From NCBI GenBank assembly GCA_017998095.1, contig JAGODU010000001.1:6446-70445 (forward strand): DNA of 64,000 nucleotides, read 5' to 3'. How positions within the stretch are numbered: the first letter of the stretch is position 1; each line of letters begins with the position of its first letter. The notes below the pieces were generated by a model. It did no database searches. It was not told the DNA's origin and worked only from the letters and a program-made list of their open reading frames with translations. Below are positions 27,170-37,998 of this stretch, one piece after another. The DNA is from Prolixibacteraceae bacterium. GTDB taxonomy: Bacteria; Bacteroidota; Bacteroidia; Bacteroidales; Prolixibacteraceae. A program made the translations under genes and the position numbers.

Positions 27170-27550
27170 TTAGAATATTAAACGAATTAAAACTATTCCA
27201 GCATAAACTGCCAATAAACCAAAGGCAACACTACCAAAAGTATTAATTAGCAATAAACCAATAGAGCCGTCTTTCAACAACATAAGATTATCATAACTGA
27301 AAGTAGAAAAGGTTGTAAAGCCTCCGCAAAAGCCTACCGCCAGGAAAAGTCTCATTTCTGCTGTCAGTATGTTTCCCTTTTCAGATAAAGCATATACAAT
27401 TCCAATCAATAAACATCCTAAAATGTTAACAATGAAAATTCCGGCGGGGAAGCCTGATGAAAAAAACTTTCCTGCAGCCAATTGGCTTAGATATCTGGTT
27501 ATACTTCCTAGAAAGCCTCCAATGCCAACTATTAATAAGTTTCTTATCAT
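27170..27550 (-). CDS. crcB: Fluoride ion channel CrcB/Fluc
   Basis: 126 aa with four membrane helices. The signature GFCGGFTTFSTFSYD (about residues 73-87) contains the central Na+ site threonines and the phenylalanine box; the GGFLGSITRY block near the N-terminus is also conserved. Works as an antiparallel dimer that lets F- leave the cell. It is the first gene of a crcB-DUF190-CPA2 operon. I looked for a crcB-type fluoride riboswitch in the 50 bp in front and saw none. Confidence 0.95.
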   Translation of the reverse strand: MIRNLLIVGIGGFLGSITRYLSQLAAGKFFSSGFPAGIFIVNILGCLLIGIVYALSEKGNILTAEMRLFLAVGFCGGFTTFSTFSYDNLMLLKDGSIGLLLINTFGSVAFGLLAVYAGIVLIRLIF

Positions 27551-27600
27551 TTTAAATTATTTCAAAAGATATATCCTGATAACTTTACAATACAAAATAC

Positions 27601-27633
27601 AAAAAAAAACCGGTAACAACCGGTCTTTTTTTT
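27601..27633. terminator. Terminator downstream of the DUF4412 gene
   Basis: A short stem (ACCGG / CCGGT with six-base loop) is flanked by an A9 run on one side and a T8 run on the other, giving a U-tract on the minus strand after the DUF4412 stop. Confidence 0.75.
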
Positions 27634-27649
27634 ATATCTATCGTGACAT

Positions 27650-28618
27650 TTACTTTTTAGGTGTAAAAGAAAATCCTGATATTGAATACCCTGTAGTTGA
27701 AAATGAGCTTGATTTATTCAAATCAATACTTTTAACAGTAGTTACTGAACTGGATTTATCTTTTTTGGATTTGAATTCATACTGAATTACCATTCCTTCA
27801 AAACCTTCAGTCTTAAAATTGGATCCATAACTTGAATTCTTGAAAATCTTATTATTGTTAGCAGAAATATCCTTGGTTACCCATGCAATCGAAATTTCAT
27901 CATTTGTTTCACACTTATATTCCTTACATTGATAACCGCTGATTGATTTTGAATTGCCGGTTTTGGCCATTTTACAATCTTCTGTTTCAGTATTTCCTTC
28001 TTCGACTTTACCTTCAGTGCTTTGAGTAGTTTTAGCATTAGGATCGAATTTAGAAGCAAACCCCGATTTCCTGCCTTCAGAATCAGTAAGTACCAGCATA
28101 CATGAGTTCTCAACATCAATAATTGTAGTAGAAGAGTTGCCGCTACCGTTTACTTTCATCATCATATCTGATGTGCTTTCATTTAAACACATCTGATATT
28201 CCATTGGATCTGTTTTCTTTCCGCTTGCATCAGTTACTTCAATCAATGTAACTATCTGTGAATTAAACTTATAGTTGTCTTTATGTTTAACCTCTTCAGT
28301 ACTTACTCCAAGTTTCTTCATGATATTTGACATATCCTGAGACTCGTTCGAACTGCTGCTTCCGCTCTTATCAGAGGGCTCTGTTTCTGAAGTATTTTTG
28401 TTCTTTTCTTCCTCTTTGTCATTTTTCTCAAGTGCTTTATCAAAGAGCTTATTTACTTCATTTTCAACTTTCTTATCTACTTCTTTTTCAACTCTGTCTT
28501 CGGCAGAATTTTTTGCAGAATTAATAGCACCTCTGGCAATATTCCTTAATATTTGTGCCTGAGAAGGAATAATAAGCAAAAGCATTATCGGCAGTAAAAG
28601 CAAGAATGACTTTTTCAT
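27650..28618 (-). CDS. Exported DUF4412 protein with charged linker
   Basis: 322 aa. Signal peptide (FLLLLPIMLLLIIPSQAQ), then a highly charged, probably coiled-coil and disordered stretch rich in K, E, D and S (about 35-100; VEKEVDKKVENEVNKLFDKA), then a DUF4412-type domain (about 115-305; FNSQIVTLIEVTDASGKK, YQMCLNESTSDMMMKVNG). This fold family is found in secreted proteins of Bacteroidota and other bacteria and has no known activity. It stands alone between two terminator or promoter signals. Confidence in the family is good, in the function none. Confidence 0.8.
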   Translation of the reverse strand: MKKSFLLLLPIMLLLIIPSQAQILRNIARGAINSAKNSAEDRVEKEVDKKVENEVNKLFDKALEKNDKEEEKNKNTSETEPSDKSGSSSSNESQDMSNIMKKLGVSTEEVKHKDNYKFNSQIVTLIEVTDASGKKTDPMEYQMCLNESTSDMMMKVNGSGNSSTTIIDVENSCMLVLTDSEGRKSGFASKFDPNAKTTQSTEGKVEEGNTETEDCKMAKTGNSKSISGYQCKEYKCETNDEISIAWVTKDISANNNKIFKNSSYGSNFKTEGFEGMVIQYEFKSKKDKSSSVTTVKSIDLNKSSSFSTTGYSISGFSFTPKK

Positions 28619-28689
28619 ATTTCTTAATTTTTTTTTAGGTTTTTCAATTAGTATTACAATAAAATTATGTTCTTTAAATTATACCATTA

Positions 28690-28722
28690 CAAATGTAAGA
28701 ATTTTTTATAAAACGTATCAAT
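28690..28722 (-). promoter_or_regulatory. Promoter of the DUF4412 gene
   Basis: Minus strand: TACATTTG (28697-28690) is an exact -7 box, and ATTG (28722-28719) lies 21 bp before it as a near -33 box. The start codon is about 70 bp downstream. Confidence 0.45.
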
Positions 28723-28723
28723 A

Positions 28724-29164
28724 TCAAGGCCAAAGCAGTTCAAATCCGTTATGATCCCTTATCCTTTTAGCATCACAATCACACAACTCAGTTAAAATTA
28801 CTTCAAGTACCAGCCAAACTTTTACACCTCTTCGGGCACATCCGGTAACAACCTTCTCTCTCCTGCCGGCCGATAAATGTATATGTGAAATCAAATTCCC
28901 TTCTTCATTCGGGAAGATAGTTCCAAAGCCCTCAACTTCACAGGCATCTTCAATGATATGCTCCATAGGCTCAATTAAAGGAGCTCTGCTGATTCTGGGT
29001 CCGACAACAAGTTTGCTTCCTTTGTCAATGCCCCCGACAATCATAAGTTTTGCAGCATTAATTCCTTTATCTTTTGCAAATCTTTCAACTTCTTCATGTA
29101 AAATCTCTCCATCTTCAAGCCTTATAACGAAAGTCCTTCCTGCTTTTGCTTCTGAGTATCTCAT
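28724..29164 (-). CDS. PPC/DUF296 domain protein
   Basis: 146 aa from the chosen ATG; a further upstream ATG would add 16 residues but would lie upstream of the -7 box at 29188-29195, so it is rejected. The whole protein is one PPC (plants and prokaryotes conserved, DUF296) domain: RTFVIRLEDGEILHEEVERF, then KLMIVGGID, and the histidine-containing HIHLSAGR which may bind metal. Bacterial members lack the AT-hooks of the plant proteins and are of unclear function. It is divergent from the PBP4 gene. Confidence 0.85.
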   Translation of the reverse strand: MRYSEAKAGRTFVIRLEDGEILHEEVERFAKDKGINAAKLMIVGGIDKGSKLVVGPRISRAPLIEPMEHIIEDACEVEGFGTIFPNEEGNLISHIHLSAGRREKVVTGCARRGVKVWLVLEVILTELCDCDAKRIRDHNGFELLWP

Positions 29165-29187
29165 TTTATTATTTTTATAGTTAGGTG

Positions 29188-29231
29188 CAAATTTACTATT
29201 TCCGTATGTCATTAAAACAATACTATCTTTG
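29188..29231. promoter_or_regulatory. Divergent promoter pair, DUF296 gene / PBP4 gene
   Basis: Minus-strand -7 box TAAATTTG (29195-29188) and plus-strand -7 box TATCTTTG (29224-29231) are both exact TAnnTTTG matches. Both fix the start codons: ATG 29164 on the minus strand and ATG 29257 on the plus strand. The -33 region of each is weak and overlaps the other promoter. Confidence 0.6.
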
Positions 29232-29256
29232 TTTCTTTAAAGTAAAAATATTACCC

Positions 29257-30714
29257 ATGAAACAATTTTTATTAATCTTCATTTTATTTTGCCTGATATT
29301 CCCAGCAAAGGCAAGTGAACTAAATAAAAATTCCAATATACTTGATTTTATAAGCTCTATCGGCATAGAAAATGCAAGTGTCAGCATTTATGTTTCTGAA
29401 AGTAAAACCGGAAAAACACTTCTTGCTTCAGATCCTCAATTATGTATAACTCCTGCTTCGACATTAAAATTGATTACTTCGGCTACAGCTCTTCAATTAA
29501 GTGGCAGTGATTATACTTTTAAAACTATAATATGGACAGACGGAATGATTTCAAACGGGACTCTCTCGGGGAATCTGATAATCACAGGAGGAGGAGATCC
29601 AACATTGGGATCTTCCCTGTTCAATAAAAACAATGAAAAAAAGAAATTCCTTTCCGAATGGGTACACGCAATAAAAATCGCAGGTATTGATACAATTACA
29701 GGTAACATTACTATTGACCCGTTTATCTTTAGTGATCAGGACATTCCCCGAACATGGATATGGGAAGATATTGGCAATTACTATGGAGCTGCGGCTAAAG
29801 GGATTGCTCTGTATGACAACACATTTGAAATAATATTCAACACTTCAGACACTATTGGCAGAAAAACTGAAATTGTAAAATACTCACCACAAATCCCTGA
29901 TCTTACTTTAAAGAATGAAGTTATTTCATCTTCTGAAACCAGAGATAACGCATATATATTTGGAAGTCCCTATGACAATTTCCGGATTATAAAGGGAACT
30001 CTGCCAACAGGCAAAAAAGGATTTTCAGTTAAGGCTTCAATTCCTGATCCGGCAAAGCTACTTGCTTATGAATTAAAAGAAATGATGAAAGATTCATTAA
30101 TCAATGTTGCAGGGAGCTATGAAGTAAAAAAGCAAATTGACTTCGATAAAATAGATGAATCAAAAAAGATTCTTGAATGGAAATCTCCCCCACTATCAGA
30201 AATAATAGAAAAGCTGAACCATGAAAGTATAAATCTCTATGCTGAACATTTACTGAAACATATTGGTTTGACCGTTAAAGGAAAGGGTACAAGTGCTGAT
30301 GGCATTATTGCAATAAAGGAGTTTTGGACAAACAGAGGAGTTGATACCAAAACCCTTTTCATGGCAGATGGTAGCGGACTTTCAAGATTTAATGCTGTAA
30401 CTGCTAAAAATCTGGTCGACATACTTGATTACATGTATCAAAAAAGCCCGTACTACAATGTATTTCTCAAATCAATTCCTGTAAGTGGCCAGCAGGGAAC
30501 ACAAAAAAACTATTTTCAGGATTCATTCCTTAAAGGCAAAGCACACTTAAAAACCGGCTCTATGACACGTGTAAGGAGCTTTGCCGGCTACATGACAACC
30601 CAATCAGGCAATGATGTCTCAGTTGCAATTATTATTAATAATTACACAGGAAGTTCTTTTGAAATTAAAAAGCTAATAGAAAAATTCTTCGAGTCAGTTT
30701 ACCTTAAATTATAA
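29257..30714 (+). CDS. dacB: D-alanyl-D-alanine carboxypeptidase/endopeptidase PBP4 (DacB)
   Basis: 485 aa from ATG 29257; the longer frame from 29185 would begin upstream of the promoter, while this start gives a proper signal peptide (MKQFLLIFILFCLIFPAKA). Peptidase S13 family, acting on peptidoglycan in the periplasm. Catalytic motifs are in place: SxxK at S68-K71 (ASTLK), SxN at S324-N326 (ESINLYAEHLL) and KTG at K432-G434 (LKTGSM). The large insert between the first two motifs is typical of PBP4. It converges with the aldo/keto reductase gene; no clear terminator is seen in the 17-bp gap. Confidence 0.93.
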   Translation: MKQFLLIFILFCLIFPAKASELNKNSNILDFISSIGIENASVSIYVSESKTGKTLLASDPQLCITPASTLKLITSATALQLSGSDYTFKTIIWTDGMISNGTLSGNLIITGGGDPTLGSSLFNKNNEKKKFLSEWVHAIKIAGIDTITGNITIDPFIFSDQDIPRTWIWEDIGNYYGAAAKGIALYDNTFEIIFNTSDTIGRKTEIVKYSPQIPDLTLKNEVISSSETRDNAYIFGSPYDNFRIIKGTLPTGKKGFSVKASIPDPAKLLAYELKEMMKDSLINVAGSYEVKKQIDFDKIDESKKILEWKSPPLSEIIEKLNHESINLYAEHLLKHIGLTVKGKGTSADGIIAIKEFWTNRGVDTKTLFMADGSGLSRFNAVTAKNLVDILDYMYQKSPYYNVFLKSIPVSGQQGTQKNYFQDSFLKGKAHLKTGSMTRVRSFAGYMTTQSGNDVSVAIIINNYTGSSFEIKKLIEKFFESVYLKL

Positions 30715-30731
30715 ACTTTAAAAAAAATATA

Positions 30732-31856
30732 CTAACCAAGTTCCTGATGACACTCTTTTAGCTGTCCTATAATTTGAATTTTCTGAGGGCATTTATCTTC
30801 ACATTGACCACATTCAATACATGAATCAGCTCTGGTTCCCGGAACCCATTCATTGGTGCCAATTTCAGCGTAGCCATTCTTAGCGTATTCTTTTATATTA
30901 TAAACCCTGTAGTAGTTCATCATTCTGAAAATATGGGGTATGTTCACTTCCTGAGGACAAGGCATACAATAGCTGCAACCGGTGCAATATAGATTTGACA
31001 ACTTTTCGTTTTCTACCATTATTGCATTTATAGCCTCAACTTCAGAAGGTAAAAGAGGTTCCCTGTGTGATGAAATCCTTGCATTCTCCTCAACCATGTT
31101 AATGTTCTCCATTCCTGAAAGTGCACAGTCAATATTTGGGTTGGCAAAAACAAACCTTAAAGCAAGTTCAGCATTACTTCTTACCTGAATACCCAGCTTT
31201 TCAGTTAGCTCCTTAGGAAGCCCTGTAACACGACCTCCACCAAGTGGTCCCATTACAACAACACCAAGACCTTTTTGCTTTGCATAAGCCATTGCCTCTT
31301 CGTTACTCCTGTCGACAACACTGTATTGGCATAAAACCGACTCAAATATACCAAGATCAATAAGCTTAATCATGTTAGCCGGTTCATCGTGAAAAGAAAA
31401 AGAAATACGTTTTATTAAGCCCTCTGATTTAGCCTGATATGCATCATTCAACCAATCAGCCTTTTTATCGGTGGAAAGAAAGTTATCATATCCTATACCA
31501 TGAAAATGATAGAAATCAACTGAATCAATATCAAGCTTTTTTAATTGTTCTTCAAGAATACGTCTGTAATCACCTTTCTTTTTAACCAGGTGCCCGGGAC
31601 TTTTAGTAGAAATGAAGATTTTATCTCTGAATCCTTTTATTGCTTTTCCCAAAGCAATTTCACTCAATCCATTATTATAAAAGTATGCATTATCAAAATA
31701 ATTGACTCCCAACTCATAGGCTCTCCTGATCATTTCAGTCACCTTATCTTCATCAATCACCAGATTCTCGTTAACTTTAATCATCGGGAATCGCATACAT
31801 CCAAAACCAAGCGAAGATATCTTAACGCCTGTATTTCCAAAATCTTTGTAAATCAT
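30732..31856 (-). CDS. Aldo/keto reductase with C-terminal 4Fe-4S ferredoxin domain
   Basis: 374 aa cytoplasmic oxidoreductase. The AKR barrel (about 1-280) begins MIYKDFGNTGVKISSLGFGCMRFPM and carries the catalytic aspartate and tyrosine in NYFDNAYFYNNG and the phosphate-site end GVVVMGPLGGGR. The tail has two cysteine clusters: CTGCSYCMPCP (about 291) and CIECGQCEDKCP (about 346), as in ferredoxin-type AKRs of anaerobes. Substrate unknown. It stands alone, converging with dacB. Confidence 0.93.
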   Translation of the reverse strand: MIYKDFGNTGVKISSLGFGCMRFPMIKVNENLVIDEDKVTEMIRRAYELGVNYFDNAYFYNNGLSEIALGKAIKGFRDKIFISTKSPGHLVKKKGDYRRILEEQLKKLDIDSVDFYHFHGIGYDNFLSTDKKADWLNDAYQAKSEGLIKRISFSFHDEPANMIKLIDLGIFESVLCQYSVVDRSNEEAMAYAKQKGLGVVVMGPLGGGRVTGLPKELTEKLGIQVRSNAELALRFVFANPNIDCALSGMENINMVEENARISSHREPLLPSEVEAINAIMVENEKLSNLYCTGCSYCMPCPQEVNIPHIFRMMNYYRVYNIKEYAKNGYAEIGTNEWVPGTRADSCIECGQCEDKCPQKIQIIGQLKECHQELG

Positions 31857-32022
31857 ATGTTTGAATAGCTATTTAGAAATCTGAACAATTACATATTCAG
31901 AAATTCAAATATGAGAAAAGATTTTCCTTATTCAAACAATTATTCAGATAAGTAATTAAAATACCCTGTATTGCTGAAACTCTCTTTACAGGTGAATCTC
32001 AACAATACAGAGTTTGAGAAAA

Positions 32023-33180
<1,158 letters not shown>

Positions 33181-33222
33181 TTATTTAATTAGAATTGATA
33201 GATGTTTAACTTTCATTAAAAC

Positions 33223-35241
33223 TTATTTTAGTCCTGTATTTGTAATACGGAAATAATCGAATGCAACATCAAAAGGTGTATTCGGTTTAGTCGTATCGGA
33301 GTTGAAATAGAAAGTGCTTTTCATACCCTGAATAATTATTCCATCACAAACCAGCAATCCTGCTTTTATGTCTTTCAATAAGATATTAGCTGTTCCCAGC
33401 TTATCAAATTTAACTCCGTCCAATGAATAGAAAGCAGAATAAATACTTCCCTGTTTCTCCAGTTTTAATATCAACGCATTATTGCCCGTAATTTCTTTTT
33501 TAAGATTAAAAGAAGCTATCGACTTGGCAATTCCTTTTTCTTCAATAATCAAATCGATAGTACCGGGTTGTGTTTCAGGAGCTGTTCTGTCACCGCCACC
33601 TCTCGAGGTTTTTGTAACAGCTCTAAGCACAAGTTTTACAAAGTAGTCATCGCTTTCGTAAACTATAATACCTGCATTTTCAGGTTGTGACGGAACCCTC
33701 GAGCCAATCAGTTTTGTTTCGATTGTCCAATCGCTATTTGCACTCTGCAACAACAAATTCTTTGCATTATTAACTGCTTCAGAAACATCACCTGATTCAC
33801 TTGTTATACTCAGGCTACCTGAATTCTTCAACAGATTGAAGTTATCCTTGCTTTCTCTAATCCAATTCCATTGACTGCCTATCGATACGTTAAATTCATC
33901 ACTTATTGATTTAACATCAAAATTCAAATAATAATAATCAGTTTCCAGGGTGATATTGTCGATTAATTTAACAACTGCTGTTCCCGGTACACCTTTGGCT
34001 TGCTCAATATCAACATTAATGTCTTCACTTAATGCTGAAGCAGTTACAACCGGTACCTTTGAATTATTTTTCAAAAGGTAGCTGTACGATTTTACATTTT
34101 TATCAAAACCCGTGATTGGTTTCCCATTCACGGTAATTGACTTTGGAGTCAGATCAGGCATAACCTTTAAAGGATAAGAACCTGAAACCGTTTTCTCTTC
34201 GACAGTAACATAAGCAAAGACAGTTGCAGCCCCAACACCGGTTGCTGTAACCTTTCCATTGTCATCGACACTTAAAACCGATGGATTATTGCTTTTATAT
34301 GTAACTTTTGCTTTGGAAATGTCATAAAAACTATCATCAGACATACAAGCAGTTACACTAGTCTGAACGGTATTACCCGGTCGCAATATCACCTTGTCAG
34401 TTTCAGCCACAACAGTTGTAAGTATAGGTTTATAGCTGCCTTTCATGATAGCTTCAACTTTTCCTTTTATATCTTTTGAAGAAGCCCCGATTTCAAAGAT
34501 ATATCTTCCCTGATCGTAGGTTGTCTTTCCTTTTTCAGCATCCCAGAACCAAAGATCTTCACAATCAATATCAATAGACACTGTTTTTATTTGACCTTTC
34601 GGAATGGATACCCTTTTAAATCCTTTTAATCGTTTTATTGGTCTTTGAAGAGATTTCTGAGTGTCAGGAGTTCTCACATAAACTTGCACCACTTCGTCTC
34701 CATCAACTTTTCCTGTGTTCTTTACATCAACACTCACTATGACTTTATCGTTGGGTGTAATGTTATTTTTACTAATATTGAAGTTGCTGTATTCAAAAGT
34801 TGTATAAGATAAGCCATACCCGAATTCATAAGAAACATCTTTATCGAAATACCAGTAAGTCCGGCCATTAGTACCATCACCCCGTAATGAATAATCATTA
34901 AATTCAGGAAGATCTTTAACTGATTTATGCCATGTAACATTAAGCTTTCCTCCGGGGTTAACGTCTCCAAATAAAATTTTAGCTATTGCAGTACCCTGGG
35001 CTTGACCATTGTAACCAGTCCAAATAATACCCGGTATGTTTTGAAGATTTTTAAATTGCTCTACTTCAACCATTCCCATTGTTTGCATCACCACAATAGT
35101 ATTTGGGTTAACAGCTGCAACGGATTTAATAAGTTCATTCTGATTTCCGGGCAAGGTTATAGAAAACCTGTCGGACTCTTCTCTTCCTGTACTTTGATCA
35201 GTGCCAACAAAAATAATTGCAACATCGGCTGAAGCAGCCAT
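33223..35241 (-). CDS. GH3 C-terminal remnant (frameshifted, N-terminal domain absent)
   Basis: 672 aa open frame. It begins inside the GH3 C-terminal alpha/beta domain (ADVAIIFVGTDQSTGREESD, then LPGNQNELI), continues with the Fn3-like domain (about 155-260; FGYGLSYTTFEYS), a BIG_2 Ig-like domain (about 275-370), and a concanavalin-like domain (about 455-672; WNWIRESKDNFNLLKNSG). The N-terminal TIM barrel with the catalytic aspartate is missing, so no hydrolase activity is expected. The frame also continues upstream to a signal/anchor sequence if one T is removed (see next entry). Likely a pseudogene or a binding-only derivative. It lies in one line with esterase A downstream. Confidence 0.8.
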   Translation of the reverse strand: MAASADVAIIFVGTDQSTGREESDRFSITLPGNQNELIKSVAAVNPNTIVVMQTMGMVEVEQFKNLQNIPGIIWTGYNGQAQGTAIAKILFGDVNPGGKLNVTWHKSVKDLPEFNDYSLRGDGTNGRTYWYFDKDVSYEFGYGLSYTTFEYSNFNISKNNITPNDKVIVSVDVKNTGKVDGDEVVQVYVRTPDTQKSLQRPIKRLKGFKRVSIPKGQIKTVSIDIDCEDLWFWDAEKGKTTYDQGRYIFEIGASSKDIKGKVEAIMKGSYKPILTTVVAETDKVILRPGNTVQTSVTACMSDDSFYDISKAKVTYKSNNPSVLSVDDNGKVTATGVGAATVFAYVTVEEKTVSGSYPLKVMPDLTPKSITVNGKPITGFDKNVKSYSYLLKNNSKVPVVTASALSEDINVDIEQAKGVPGTAVVKLIDNITLETDYYYLNFDVKSISDEFNVSIGSQWNWIRESKDNFNLLKNSGSLSITSESGDVSEAVNNAKNLLLQSANSDWTIETKLIGSRVPSQPENAGIIVYESDDYFVKLVLRAVTKTSRGGGDRTAPETQPGTIDLIIEEKGIAKSIASFNLKKEITGNNALILKLEKQGSIYSAFYSLDGVKFDKLGTANILLKDIKAGLLVCDGIIIQGMKSTFYFNSDTTKPNTPFDVAFDYFRITNTGLK

Positions 35242-35362
35242 ATCAAGAGTTTCTTTATCAGTCTCGGGTGCTTCAGCTTTGCGATATACAAAAAATAAAT
35301 AACGATGTAATAGTTAATGAACCAAGTATTAATAAGACTATTTTAAATAGTTTGGTTTTCAT
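35242..35362 (-). pseudogene. Detached signal/anchor of the GH3 remnant
   Basis: From ATG 35362 the minus strand reads MKTKLFKIVLLI plus more hydrophobic residues and hits a stop after 29 codons. Deleting one T in the T6 run (A6 on the plus strand, 35290-35295) joins it in frame to KAEAPETDKETLDMAASADV and the GH3 remnant. So the gene has both a 1-nt frameshift and a missing catalytic domain. A sequencing error in the homopolymer would explain the shift but not the missing domain. Confidence 0.7.
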
Positions 35363-35410
35363 GACAAATTGTTTAATTATAATATTCTGATATGCAAACT
35401 GCTTTAAAAA

Positions 35411-35457
35411 ATGTGGGGTACTTTGTTACCGGACTAAAAAACCGGAATACCCCACAT
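35411..35457 (-). terminator. Terminator of esterase B
   Basis: Perfect 10-bp stem ATGTGGGGTA / TACCCCACAT with an inner CCGG/CCGG stem. A short T-run follows on the minus strand. It lies 24 bp past the esterase B stop and separates it from the GH3 remnant. Confidence 0.75.
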
Positions 35458-35480
35458 ATCATAGTAATAAAACCAAGCAG

Positions 35481-36677
<1,197 letters not shown>

Positions 36678-36784
36678 CTAAATCAAAGAAAAAGTATTTT
36701 AAATTTAGGTAAAAGATTTGTGATTATGGATAATAATGGATTATTATGGAAAAATGCTTCAAATTTATACCTCAGGCTACTTAT

Positions 36785-37654
36785 TCAATATATCCGGTCA
36801 CACCATTTTAAAAAATCAAATTTCCATGCTGAAACAGCGCTTTTTTCATCATAAGCCAATCCGAAACCATGACCTCCGTCAGGATATACATGTAATTCTG
36901 AATTTTTCACTTCTTTAGAAACCTTTTCCAAATACGGTAATACTTTTTTCATAGGTAATTTTTTATCATTCTGCGCAATAGCCATAAAAAAAGGAGGCAA
37001 CTTATACTTATCCTTTACTGTATTGATCTGTTTGACATAATTACCATGATAAATTAAAGCAACAAAATCAGGTTTCCAATCGTAGTCTCCGTCATAGTAT
37101 TTATAAACCATTCGTTCAGCCAGCCATCCACCTGCCGAGAATCCCATTATTCCAATTTTGTCTTTATCAAAATTCATGCTAACAGCAAGTTCTTTCATAG
37201 TAAGCATGGCTGTTCTGGCATCCTTATAAATAGCATTTTTATATTCGTCCATATCAATTACCCACTTACCTTTGGCATCTTTCCTGTTAGTCCTGTATTT
37301 CAAAACCATACACGTTATTCCATGTTCACTTAACCAGGATGCAATATCGGTTCCCTCTTTGTCAATCCAGACATCTTTAAATCCACCGCCGGGAAAGATT
37401 ACCAATCCAATATTTTTGTTGGTTTCTTTTTTAGCCGGAAATATCATATAGGTTGGTTCCGACACAAAACTGTAAACCCTGTTTAAGCCGGTAACGGATT
37501 TAGAATTGACAAGAGAGTCAACATAACTTTCCGCTGAAGGATGAATGATAGGATTGTCTTTTATTCCATCTTTATATAAAGGCCTTTCAACAGGAAGTTG
37601 TCCAAAGACATTTACTGCAACAAAAATGCAGGTAATAAGAGTTGTAATTTTCAT
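36785..37654 (-). CDS. Secreted alpha/beta hydrolase (acetyl-esterase/BD-FAE-like)
   Basis: 289 aa from ATG 37654, preferred because it begins a signal peptide (MKITTLITCIFVAVNVFG); the frame is open 15 codons further. The alpha/beta hydrolase core shows the oxyanion block VIFPGGGFKDVW, the nucleophile GIMGFSAGGW and the histidine HVYPDGGHGFG, as in bacterial acetylxylan or feruloyl esterase-like lipases of the DLH/BD-FAE type. It fits the esterase theme of this region but lies 42 bp downstream of the unrelated CxxC gene, so it may be read through from the accessory block. Confidence 0.85.
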   Translation of the reverse strand: MKITTLITCIFVAVNVFGQLPVERPLYKDGIKDNPIIHPSAESYVDSLVNSKSVTGLNRVYSFVSEPTYMIFPAKKETNKNIGLVIFPGGGFKDVWIDKEGTDIASWLSEHGITCMVLKYRTNRKDAKGKWVIDMDEYKNAIYKDARTAMLTMKELAVSMNFDKDKIGIMGFSAGGWLAERMVYKYYDGDYDWKPDFVALIYHGNYVKQINTVKDKYKLPPFFMAIAQNDKKLPMKKVLPYLEKVSKEVKNSELHVYPDGGHGFGLAYDEKSAVSAWKFDFLKWCDRIY

Positions 37655-37695
37655 TTTTAAAATTTTTATTATAATGGTAAAGTTCAAAATATAGC

Positions 37696-37998
37696 TCATT
37701 TAAATTTCCCTATTGACTTTCTAAAAACATTGGCTTTACTGAAGAATTCTTCATCCTCGCCAAATTCCATAATTCTGGCAACATTTCCATTACACACCTT
37801 GCATTTACCCTTCACCATAATATCATTTAAACTGGTAAGGTATATTTTTTCAACAACTATACCTTTTTCAGCAACACCTCTACAATGAACACAAAACACA
37901 CCCTTTTCCAGCAAATAATTGTAATCATGCATTCTTTCTTCGTCCAGTAAAAAGACTAATTGAAACCAGGATATTTGTATTTCTGATTGCCTATTCAT
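37696..37998 (-). CDS. Small protein with two CxxC pairs
   Basis: 100 aa, not recognised. Two cysteine pairs, C36/C39 (FCVHCRG) and C66/C69 (CKVCNG), 30 residues apart, suggest one zinc-ribbon-like knuckle. The N-terminus is not a signal peptide. Its ATG overlaps the stop of the RhuM-Fic gene by 4 nt (ATGA), i.e. translation is coupled, which makes a functional link likely. It could be a metal-binding partner, antitoxin or adaptor; this is only inferred from position. Confidence 0.65.
   Translation of the reverse strand: MNRQSEIQISWFQLVFLLDEERMHDYNYLLEKGVFCVHCRGVAEKGIVVEKIYLTSLNDIMVKGKCKVCNGNVARIMEFGEDEEFFSKANVFRKSIGKFK

Noticed and set aside
27551..27600. Possible fluoride riboswitch in front of crcB
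   Set aside because: Only about 50 bp separate crcB from the neighbouring terminator, and none of the conserved crcB-motif segments can be seen.
29165..29256. Longer N-termini for the DUF296 and PBP4 genes (overlapping starts)
   Set aside because: They would place start codons upstream of, or within, clear -7 boxes and spoil the PBP4 signal peptide.
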